A DNA stretch of 19,822 nt from Chloroflexota bacterium. Lineage in GTDB: Bacteria > Chloroflexota > Anaerolineae > B4-G1. The stretch lies in the NCBI GenBank assembly GCA_024232355.1, contig JAAEPW010000437.1:1-19822 (forward strand). The letters are read 5' to 3'. Below the pieces are notes generated by a model. The model had not been told where the DNA came from. It made no database searches and was given only the letters and a program-made list of their open reading frames with translations. Below are positions 8,301 to 14,007 of the stretch, piece by piece. How positions within the stretch are numbered: position 1 is the stretch's first letter; the number at the start of each line of letters is the position of its first letter. Both the position numbers and the translations under genes were made by a program.

Positions 8301-10416
8301 GCACGCCATCACCATCACCGGCAATCAGTCGCCCGTGGCGGACGGAGGGCCGGACCAGAACGTGACAGTCAGTGATACGGTCACCCTAGATGGCAGTGGC
8401 AGCTACGATCCCGACGGGCACCTGCCGCTGACCTACGCTTGGGCACAGGCTGATGGTCCTTTGGTCATTTTGAGCAGCGTCAGCATCAGTCAACCATCCT
8501 TTACTGCGCCCACCACGCCTACCGTGTTGACCTTTACGCTGATGGTATCCGATGTGCACGACTTGGGCGCCCTGACCCCTGACACCATCATCATCACAGT
8601 CGAGACCGAGAAAGAATACGTCTACCTGCCTGTGGTGCTGCGGAACTATGACCCCAGCGTGATCCCACCAACTCGTCGCTACGTCAAACGGTACGGCGAC
8701 GACGTGGGTGATTGCGACACGCCGGCGACCGCCTGCGGCAGTATCCAGTACGCCATAGACCAGGCCGATGCGGGTGATCTGATTGCCATCGCCGGCTACA
8801 GCAATGCCTACGCCTACCCCGGCGACCCCAATGGCGAGCCGCGCTGGACGTACTGGTACACCGAATCACACTCCAAGCCGGACGGGTATTATGGGCCGGA
8901 CAATGTCTCTCAGGTGGCGTTCATTGACAAGTCGATCACGCTGCGCGGCGGTTACAGCAGCGACTTTGGTACCTGGAACCCGGATACATACAAAACAGTG
9001 CTACGGCCTGGCCTCAGTGGTTTTGGCGGACGGGTTGTCCTCGCGGCTCCTGGCGCTAGCCCTACCCTGGAATGGCTCTACATACTGGAGGGTGACGCAT
9101 CCTACCAGGGCGGCGAGTACCATCCTAGCTATGGGTACTATGGTGTAGGCGGTGGCGTTTACGCGATGGGATTCTTTTATCAGGATGACACGATCACCAT
9201 TCGCAACTGTACCATCGCCGGGAACGTCGCTTCCTATGGATACCCGGCTGGCTACGGTGGCGGGGTCTATCTGGATTCACGGAACGATGCTACATTGGCC
9301 GACAACACCATTTATGGCAATCTGGCCGACGACGCCTATGGATCAGCATTGGGGCAGGGCGGCGGTATTTATATCCGCAACAGCGACAATGTGCTCCTGG
9401 AAAACAATACGATCTATAGCAATACGGCTTCTACCAACGGCTATGCCCAGGGAGGAGGTGTGACCCTGTACGCCCTTGCCAATCCCACTGTCCAGGGAAA
9501 CCGCATTTTTAGCAACACGGGTTCCCAGGCTGGCGGCAAGGGATTGGGCGGTGGTTTGTATATCAGTGAGGTGGAAGGTGGCGTCATCGTCGGCAACATC
9601 ATCTCTGGCAACTTGGCCAGCGGCGGCACGGATTGGGGAACCGGTGGCGGGATGAGCGTTTATCAGAGTCAAGACATCTTGATAAGCCGGAACGTCATCC
9701 ACAGCAACGTGGCCGCGCCCGCTTCGGCTACCTCTACAGGCAGCAGCGGCGGCGGTGTGCGTCTCAGCGACGGTAGTCTCAACATTACGCTGGATAACAA
9801 TGTCATTGTCCACAACCAGTCTCCCTACGGCGGCAGCGGCGTGCTGCTAGGGGTTGGATCAAGTACATACGTCGTATCCACACTGCGGCACAACACAATA
9901 GCTGACAACGGTCTATCAACGGTACAGGCAGTGCAGGCAGTCCGCACATCCGAACCCACATACAATATAACAGATGTGAGTGCAGAGGTCTACCAATTGC
10001 CAGTACACTTGGATCAGGCAATACCCCAGGATGTCACCCAGGTACCCCAAGAAGCACAAGGGATTATGACGATGGGTTACGTCACGCTGAACGCTGTCAA
10101 CAACATTATCGCGGGACACACGCGCGGCGTTCACGAATGGTCCACGGGACGTGGTACATTTACTTTCGATTATACCCTGTGGTATGCCAACACCACCGAT
10201 GCCGACCCGACTGTCACCCGGACCAACGACCGCACCGGCAATCCGGCCTTTATCAACACGGCGGGTAATGACTATCACATCGGCGCAACATCAGCAGCAC
10301 GGGATACAGGCACGAACACCGGCGTCACCACCGATCTCGACGGCGACCCCCGACCATACGGCGCTGGCTACGACATCGGCGCTGACGAGTACACTGGTGG
10401 CCTGCGCGCCCGTTAA
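2311..10416 (+). CDS. giant secreted multidomain beta-helix protein (FG-GAP, CSLREA-like, PbH1 repeats, DUF11, PKD, choice-of-anchor Q-like)
   Basis: The 2,701-residue product starts with a Sec signal (MRKLRRMLTAVMVIALV, likely cut after GRAQ). Next come FG-GAP/VCBS-like repeats with D-x-D-x-D-type loops (about 77-280 and 409-433, e.g. DLDKDGVPDL), a CSLREA-like segment (about 447-507, CTLRAAIDEAN), and a long parallel beta-helix (about 514-1640) rich in GNYIGTD, NTVGGT and NLISGN turns. The helix contains three 127-residue tandem modules (about 1026-1405). An Ig-like stretch (1657-1787), a DUF11 domain (1789-1905, LAVNKTDDP...TYTLVITN) and two PKD-like domains (1911-2100) follow. EYVYLPVVLR sits at 2102-2111. 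A second beta-helix (2124-2684) ends DGDPRPYGAGYDIGADEY, as in choice-of-anchor Q proteins. No catalytic residues are evident. An adhesin or surface-structure role is inferred. Three low-complexity inserts interrupt the repeats. Confidence 0.85.
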   Translation: MRKLRRMLTAVMVIALVAPLPGRAQEPGNNDDSVPLRAAGRGTPWINLQDGLDLPVDYDGPTRLLETLAGTQNQPLTLAAVDLDKDGVPDLVSGYAGPGSGIIALHRGNVDAIYANNPEARERQDAGTFTDAPFFSQAQVFEIPISPDFVGVGDFNADSYQDVIAAARGGTALYLLPGNGEGSIGAAQAIQLPGVVTALTVGDVNRRDGLADVMVGISGSMGSQVLIFEGPEGASRVEPEVFDVPARVSALAIGQLDAHYAFDLAIGAGSELVIVHGRDRKLVLDSAQRTAVAPADVDRYPFSFAITSLVIGNFVWEAGYHEELALLGDDGSIHLWDTATGESLVHRASRSTHLIRANVSSLPTDDLVAIDSVNQQLHIVVSSQNEHDSESQSPNPTSEIWSVALDVADEPVAVLPMRLNKDALSDLVILKSGANPLAVALTAPTAVLTVVSVSDDVDMGDCNPGNGVCETGIWDAGVCTPTGGGCTLRAAIDEANGSVGADEINFGGGISTIQPVAALPDLEYPVTIDGTINQSMVELDGSNAGTSVNGFNIAASDSVVRGMVINRFRHSGIQNGFGIALFGSNSIVEGNYLGTDTTGATALGNENGGVICAQGSAGNTIGGMTDAARNLISGNGGYGGNGVQIGESSGGSTNNVVIGNYVGTDVTGALDLGNDMVGVMVTGGGSTNNTVGGTETTRRNTISGNDGHGVTVQNDATGNNVQGNYIGTDITGTVGIPNGILYTTDGVGVQIVFASDNTVGGTTAAARNIIAGNHWDGVEVYRPNVHAASTEADIIGKPNLVFEVQPSSQRSPLVPVSTSPRESANVTGNQILGNYIGLDANGTTALNNYGSGVVIANASNNVVGGTASGARNVIAGNFGNGVAIMAASSLTATSNSVLGNYIGTDNTGTVTDPDGIPSTADDLGNWNHGVEINNAASNTVGGTGSGAGNVIVGNHTCGVYISDPGAGQNQVLGNTIGTDATGTLGLGNDQAGVFLLDASGNTIGGVIAYNGGPGVAAVDMQSGETLVLEDMTVHDNQGDGIGFTSTWGSGPTVPGVRVQGTANEIINNTGHGIHAQSGDVTITGTGTVIQNNDGWGIRAIDGMVGIGDGAMSGVDGNKQGGIMGLQGVSLPPNFVVENNGGPGIVAGGDSDLILENVTVHNNRGDGIGFIAGTWSSDGTNVGVQIEGAANEIANNTGHGIYAPIGNVIISGTGTVIQNNGGWGIRSIIGDVTIYDGAMSEVRKNNQGGILGMQGVSLPSNFVVENNGGPGIVAGGESDLILENVMVRNNQGDGIGYIAGTWSSEGAHSGVQIEGTANEIVDNTGHGIYAPIGNVTITGTGTVIQDNDGWGIRAISGKVWIGDGTMSGVRRNGQGGVMGMEGVSLPSNFVVEDNGGPGIVGGGGDSLTLENVKVLYNQGDGIGIVDGSVVIEGADSEINYNAGHGIRAIMADVFVTGDGTEIDYNDGWGIRAEAGERVNILNTWIRYNGQGGLLAADASIEGSNLTVAGNDGEGIAAVAASTEFRNVQVYGNQGYGIVAMESDLGIWGAEVCQNTQGGVQFTTPGGGGTGLSTIAQSTILSNGADGIRFEGGSDGLAANESSILNNTGYGVNNLDAAITIDARNNWWGNSNGPGGVGPGNGDEVSDNVDYGNWSTDGIVLVSFVETDPLIAGQGVTQTAWVRFRNWQYPTDTVTVTITDTLGWLLGAGTFTVTLENGGCTMVADQRQQRPSATSAITQGKGVGATALVSFTVPAATPLGVTDTVTVSTVSGADPAVIHTGSFQILVAQIADLAVNKTDDPDQVMTGQTVTYTLVITNRGPDDATGVTVTDTLPADLAFASAVAGQGSCTEQNSAITCDLGTINNGAQVTVTIVVTATGSGEIANSADVVGNEYDPDPYNNTSTEHTMIVAPTPVVTVAIDGPTTGVRDTFPTFVATASPVTAALPITYSWRASGQWWSAETHTVHGISDTVDLMWSVTGTHVITVTAMNAYGTPVTNTHAITITGNQSPVADGGPDQNVTVSDTVTLDGSGSYDPDGHLPLTYAWAQADGPLVILSSVSISQPSFTAPTTPTVLTFTLMVSDVHDLGALTPDTIIITVETEKEYVYLPVVLRNYDPSVIPPTRRYVKRYGDDVGDCDTPATACGSIQYAIDQADAGDLIAIAGYSNAYAYPGDPNGEPRWTYWYTESHSKPDGYYGPDNVSQVAFIDKSITLRGGYSSDFGTWNPDTYKTVLRPGLSGFGGRVVLAAPGASPTLEWLYILEGDASYQGGEYHPSYGYYGVGGGVYAMGFFYQDDTITIRNCTIAGNVASYGYPAGYGGGVYLDSRNDATLADNTIYGNLADDAYGSALGQGGGIYIRNSDNVLLENNTIYSNTASTNGYAQGGGVTLYALANPTVQGNRIFSNTGSQAGGKGLGGGLYISEVEGGVIVGNIISGNLASGGTDWGTGGGMSVYQSQDILISRNVIHSNVAAPASATSTGSSGGGVRLSDGSLNITLDNNVIVHNQSPYGGSGVLLGVGSSTYVVSTLRHNTIADNGLSTVQAVQAVRTSEPTYNITDVSAEVYQLPVHLDQAIPQDVTQVPQEAQGIMTMGYVTLNAVNNIIAGHTRGVHEWSTGRGTFTFDYTLWYANTTDADPTVTRTNDRTGNPAFINTAGNDYHIGATSAARDTGTNTGVTTDLDGDPRPYGAGYDIGADEYTGGLRAR
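5386..6525 (+). repeat. three tandem ~380-bp modules within gene 2
   Basis: Equivalent codons (the leucine before x-LE(N/D)) fall at 5386, 5764, 6145 and 6526, giving spacings of 378, 381 and 381 bases. Each unit runs through NQGDGIG, ANEI-NNTGHGI, TGTGTVIQ-N-GWGIR, a GAMSGV-like turn, GVSLP-NFVVE-NGGPGIV. Units 2 and 3 are roughly three-quarters identical in protein by eye. A shorter, decayed fourth copy continues to about 6720. The regular length shows duplication of whole modules rather than single beta-helix rungs. Confidence 0.85.
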
Positions 10417-10431
10417 GCCCAGGAACGATTA

Positions 10432-10462
10432 GGCGTTGCTCAGAAACAACGCCGCACTTTTT
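10432..10462 (+). terminator. intrinsic terminator after gene 2
   Basis: GGCGTTG (10432-10438) pairs perfectly with CAACGCC (10447-10453) around an 8-base loop. Four bases later comes a run of five T (10458-10462). It begins 16 bases after the TAA of gene 2, so gene 3 is probably transcribed separately. The short T-run and 4-base spacer make it moderate in strength. Confidence 0.6.
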
Positions 10463-10527
10463 ATCCGATTTCACTTGCGAAATACGTGTCAAAACACAAA
10501 GTTACTTTTGAACGACCCATTAGAACG

Positions 10528-10534
10528 AAAGGAG
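10528..10534 (+). promoter_or_regulatory. ribosome binding site deciding the start of gene 3
   Basis: AAAGGAG lies 6 bases before the ATG at 10541, which opens a clear signal peptide. The same frame is open for another 35 codons upstream, but that extension has no ribosome site and overlaps the terminator hairpin. Confidence 0.8.
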
Positions 10535-10540
10535 CAGGCG

Positions 10541-13477
10541 ATGAAAACACAAGGCTTGTGGCTAACTCTTGCAATCGCACTGACAATGCTGATATTGCCG
10601 GTAGAAGCGATATCCCCTTCTGCCAGCATCCAGTCGGTGACGACCGCCACTTTTGGCAATGTGATGTTTATCGAAAACGTCGGGCAGTTCCCCTCAGGCG
10701 TACGCTTTTATGCCTACGGTTCGGAACCAGTGCTCTGGCTCCATGATGATGGCTTGTGGCTCGAGTGGACCGAAGCAGCAAGCGACGGAATAGACGAAAA
10801 TATCAAAGCTGTAGATCAAGGGGGAATTTATGCCCCCTATGATGCTTTGCCCAATGTTGCGAGCGCACAGATGCCAGCTTTTGAGCAAGAGACGAGCCAC
10901 ATCTTCAAGGTGCGCTTTGTGGGCGCAAACCCCGCTGCGCAGCCTGAACCGTTTGGACGGCTCGATACCCGCATCCACGCCTATCCCTCCACCGATCCTG
11001 CCTCCTGGCACACCGACATCCCCGCGTGGCGCGGTGTTCGTTATCCCAACCTGTACCCCGGCGTAGACCTGGAGATCGTCGGTACAGATGGCCGCTTGAC
11101 CTGGCAGTTGGTGTGTAAGGCGGATTGTCAATCCGCCCAACAGAACGTATCTCTTCACGTCGAGGGCGCGGATGCCGTGCAGGTCACCGACAACGAGCTA
11201 CACATCGCCACCAATGCCGGTGAATTCACACTGCTCAAGCCCACGTTCGAACCCACCACTCTTGCCCCCCACCCCACCCCGCCACGCGCGTTCCTTGATA
11301 ATCCCGGTGGGCTGATTGCTGGCACTTTTCTAGGAGGTAATTCGTATGATGACATTATGGCCCTCGCTGTTGGCGCGGATGGGACCATCTATGTCGCCGG
11401 AAACACCCAGAGCACAGACGGCGAATTCACGGATCCATTCTTTGTCGCTGCGTTTGACCCCGACCTGCGGACGCGTCAATTTATCACCTTTATCGGGGGC
11501 GAGCGCGACTATGATAGTTTGAACAACCTGGCTTTGGATGCAGCGGGCAATATCTATGTCGTTGGGACGACGCACTCGCGGCAGTTCCCCGTTACGGCGG
11601 GCGCGTTCGACACTCTGTTGAATGATGGTCGTGCCGAAAACTGCCCTGTCGGGTGGGGCCATTTGCCCTGCCCCGACGCCTTTGCCGCCAAGCTGAACGC
11701 TGCCGGGCAACTCGTCTATGCCACCTACGTAGGCGGCGCGCAGATGATGATACCGGGCCTGGGCAACCGTGGCGGCGACGACTATGGCATAGACATCGCC
11801 GCCGACAACCAAGGCAACATGTACGTGGCCGGCAACACCGATTCGGACGATTTCCCCACCACGGCAGGCGCTTTTGATCGTACGTTCTCTTATATGGACA
11901 TTGGCCTCAACCCTGACGTCTTTGTGGTCAAGATATGGCCTGGCGGCACTGGTTCTGCCGACCTGCGCTATGCCACCTATGTCGGTTCTGGATTCGTCAA
12001 CAGTGTCCGGGGTATGACCGTGGACGCGAACGGTGTGGTCTATGCGACCGGCAGTGTGGCTGGCGAAGGCGGTTTTGTAATCGAACCCAAGATCGACTTT
12101 CCGCGCACAACAAATGCCTACCCACTTACGTCTCAATGCCTCGTCCACCAGTGCAGCGACGTGTTCTTTTTCAAACTCGATCCTACCGGGAATGGATCCG
12201 CTGATCTGCTATACGGCACGCTATTTGGCGGCACAGGATACGAATCTTATGAGCGGGATCGCGGTGATGACGTAACCTTGGGAAGCGATGGCACAGTCTA
12301 CCTCATCGGCACCACAGAAACATCAGATTTCCCCACGACCTCCGGCGCGTTCTTGGAGACTCCGTTCCGTGGTTTTGACAAAGCCGCGTTCATCGCCCGG
12401 ATGAATCCCGCCGGGAATGGTGCCGCCGACCTGCTTTACGCTACCTATCTGGGGGGAGCCTCCGAGACGTCTGGCGAGGCAATTGCCGTGGACGATAACG
12501 GGGAAATCTATGTCACCGGCGAAACCTCCGCCTATAATTTCCCTTTCACGCCCGGCGCCCTGGATTCCACGCTCGACGGCCCTCGTGATGCCTTTGTCAC
12601 CCACCTCACTCCGCAGGGGCAGGGCAGCGATGACTTGATCTACAGCACCTATCTGGGGGGGATCTCTTCTGATACAGGTTATGGTCTATGCGTGGGCAGT
12701 TCGGGGGGTATCTATGTGGGCGGAAGCACATCTTCCTCAGATTTCCCCATCCCTCCCGACGCCTATGATCCAACGTTGAGCGTTGACAGAGATGGTTTTT
12801 TAGTAGAGTTACTCACACAAAACACCTCGATTTCCGGGCAAGTTACAGACAGCAATGGGGAAGCGCTTTCGGGCATCGCGGTCAGTACCGGCAGTACGTA
12901 CAGCACCACCACCGATGCCAATGGCAGCTACACCCTCTCTGACCTGTCACCGGGCACCTACACCGTCACCCTCGGCGGTGGCTATTTCTGGACTCCCGAG
13001 CAGCGTATCGTCACCGCACCACCGGATGCCACAGGGCAAGACTTTGGCGGGTACAATCTTGAAAAGAGCGTCGTTGCATCCTCCTCCAACGGGTCGTTGA
13101 GCCTAGGAAGCCGCCTTACGTACACGGTGCGCCTCGTCTTTCCTGATGCTGCCTCGTGCAGCTTTTACGACGCCGTTCCCACGTACACGACCTACGTCAC
13201 CGGCACGCTGGACGCCCCGCCCGGCGTAGTCTATGACTCGAGCGGAGATGCCATTACCGGTTCGCTGGCCTTTACGCCGACCATCCCATTCAGCATCACC
13301 TTTGCCGTGCGATCCAACATCGCTGGTACGGTGGGTTTTGCACCCCTCATCACCAACCGCGCGTGTGCATACTCGACCGGCAACACCCTCGCTGAATGCG
13401 CATGGTCGAACACAGTGCAATCCTATAGTCATGTCCTGCAAATCTATCTGCCACTGGTACTGCGATCTGCTCGTTAA
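10541..13477 (+). CDS. secreted SBBP seven-bladed beta-propeller protein with C-terminal YLPLVLR tail
   Basis: The 978-residue product has a Sec signal peptide (about 1-23, ending PVEA). Residues about 40-245 resemble the N-terminal domain that precedes SBBP repeats (FIENVGQFPSGVRFYAYG, WRGVRYPNLYPGVDLEI). Seven SBBP-type blades follow, each with an (I/V/M)Y(V/A/L)-x-G signature, most then S-x-x-FP-T-x-GA-(F/L): about 283, 337, 427, 500, 586, 657 and 724. This is enough for one complete seven-bladed propeller. A carboxypeptidase-regulatory-like beta-sandwich (763-837, ISGQVTDSNGEALSGI) and a DUF11-like domain (841-963) lead to the tail QIYLPLVLRSAR. The protein is probably an extracellular scaffold or binding protein; no enzymatic residues are recognised. 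Blade 4 is irregular. An 8-base-pair palindrome lies in frame in the N-terminal domain. Confidence 0.85.
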   Translation: MKTQGLWLTLAIALTMLILPVEAISPSASIQSVTTATFGNVMFIENVGQFPSGVRFYAYGSEPVLWLHDDGLWLEWTEAASDGIDENIKAVDQGGIYAPYDALPNVASAQMPAFEQETSHIFKVRFVGANPAAQPEPFGRLDTRIHAYPSTDPASWHTDIPAWRGVRYPNLYPGVDLEIVGTDGRLTWQLVCKADCQSAQQNVSLHVEGADAVQVTDNELHIATNAGEFTLLKPTFEPTTLAPHPTPPRAFLDNPGGLIAGTFLGGNSYDDIMALAVGADGTIYVAGNTQSTDGEFTDPFFVAAFDPDLRTRQFITFIGGERDYDSLNNLALDAAGNIYVVGTTHSRQFPVTAGAFDTLLNDGRAENCPVGWGHLPCPDAFAAKLNAAGQLVYATYVGGAQMMIPGLGNRGGDDYGIDIAADNQGNMYVAGNTDSDDFPTTAGAFDRTFSYMDIGLNPDVFVVKIWPGGTGSADLRYATYVGSGFVNSVRGMTVDANGVVYATGSVAGEGGFVIEPKIDFPRTTNAYPLTSQCLVHQCSDVFFFKLDPTGNGSADLLYGTLFGGTGYESYERDRGDDVTLGSDGTVYLIGTTETSDFPTTSGAFLETPFRGFDKAAFIARMNPAGNGAADLLYATYLGGASETSGEAIAVDDNGEIYVTGETSAYNFPFTPGALDSTLDGPRDAFVTHLTPQGQGSDDLIYSTYLGGISSDTGYGLCVGSSGGIYVGGSTSSSDFPIPPDAYDPTLSVDRDGFLVELLTQNTSISGQVTDSNGEALSGIAVSTGSTYSTTTDANGSYTLSDLSPGTYTVTLGGGYFWTPEQRIVTAPPDATGQDFGGYNLEKSVVASSSNGSLSLGSRLTYTVRLVFPDAASCSFYDAVPTYTTYVTGTLDAPPGVVYDSSGDAITGSLAFTPTIPFSITFAVRSNIAGTVGFAPLITNRACAYSTGNTLAECAWSNTVQSYSHVLQIYLPLVLRSAR
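11119..11137 (+). repeat. small perfect palindrome inside gene 3
   Basis: GGCGGATT, a 3-base GTC loop and AATCCGCC form a perfect 8-base-pair stem within coding sequence, encoding part of the peptide CKADCQSAQ. The two cysteines are unusual in this domain. It could be a REP-like dispersed element accommodated in frame, or chance. Confidence 0.4.
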
Positions 13478-13575
13478 GTTTGTCTGATTCTGGCAATTGC
13501 ACGAGTTTGGGATCAAGTGATTTAACAAGTTTTTCCGGTTGCCAAACCATGGCGCTGTGAGTGACACCGAAATGA

Positions 13576-13612
13576 CCACACAGGTCCACTGAGGATTGGA
13601 TCTGTGTGGACC
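13576..13612 (+). other. mutually exclusive hairpins downstream of gene 3
   Basis: CCACACAG (13576-13583) pairs with CTGTGTGG (13602-13609), giving 8 base pairs. GGTCCAC (13583-13589) pairs with GTGGACC (13606-13612), giving 7. The right arms overlap, so only one stem can form at a time. No T-run follows. It is about 100 bases past the gene 3 stop and may be a processing or protective 3' structure, or a switch for what lies downstream. Confidence 0.45.
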
Positions 13613-13799
13613 GAAAAAGCACAACCGTTTTAACGATGCTCGACAACCTCATTTTGTGATGCAGTCAACGACACCGTGAAAAAGCAGATTATGAGGAAAT
13701 TCCTGGAGCTTTGCCAGTTATTTTGTAACTCGCGTACGATTTATGAGATTCTCCGCCGCAAATTCTGGGAGGAATTAAAAACTGGAAAATCCCTAGTTC

Positions 13800-13836
13800 T
13801 TGACAGTTACCAGGAAAGAGTATAGCACTTGTGCTA
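13800..13836 (+). promoter_or_regulatory. distal promoter candidate with palindromic operator
   Basis: TTGACA (13800-13805) is a perfect -35 box. TATAGC follows after a 15-base spacer, shorter than usual. TAGCAC-TT-GTGCTA (13823-13836) is a perfect 6-base inverted repeat overlapping the -10 position, where a dimeric repressor would sit. It lies about 170 bases upstream of gene 4. Confidence 0.35.
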
Positions 13837-13920
13837 ATCGGGAACAACACCTACACGATGCGCTGTCACATCGCATTTATTGCTTTGCCAAATTGCCCCC
13901 CCTGAAACCCATATAGAACC

Positions 13921-13949
13921 TTGCCCCTTGTCCTCAGATGATATATCAT
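13921..13949 (+). promoter_or_regulatory. proximal promoter candidate of the lyase operon with 12-base palindrome
   Basis: TTGCCC (13921-13926, 4/6) and TATCAT (13944-13949, 5/6) are spaced by 17 bases. The perfect palindrome ATGATATATCAT (13938-13949) covers the -10 box and could be a regulator site. It is about 60 bases before the start codon of gene 4. Confidence 0.4.
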
Positions 13950-13993
13950 GTGGCGGTTGTTTGTTGGCAACAATCCCTATACACATAACAATG

Positions 13994-14000
13994 AAAGGAA
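13994..14000 (+). promoter_or_regulatory. ribosome binding site deciding the start of gene 4
   Basis: AAAGGAA lies 7 bases before the ATG at 14008, which begins MKKLKSC and a hydrophobic signal core. The earlier in-frame ATG at 13948 lacks a ribosome site and overlaps the promoter palindrome. Confidence 0.75.
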
Positions 14001-14007
14001 AAATCGA

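Larger units (their letters stand above)
13478..14007. other. 530-base intergenic region before the lyase operon
   Basis: No convincing gene is seen. The region is AT-richer than its neighbours. It holds competing inverted repeats at 13576-13612, a consensus TTGACA at 13800 followed by a 14-base palindrome, and a second promoter-like pair with a 12-base palindrome at 13921-13949. A 49-codon open frame from a GTG at 13676 to 13825 has no ribosome site and no recognisable motif. Confidence 0.6.

Noticed and set aside
8623..8643. LPVV resembling an LPXTG sortase signal
   Set aside because: The Thr-Gly is missing and no hydrophobic helix or basic tail follows in any of the four occurrences; no sortase gene is in the window.
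13676..13825. A 49-codon frame starting GTG (with MRKFLELCQLFCNSR) in the gap before gene 4
   Set aside because: There is no Shine-Dalgarno sequence, no family is recognised, and it overlaps the TTGACA promoter candidate. It could still be a small protein, but the sequence does not support calling it.
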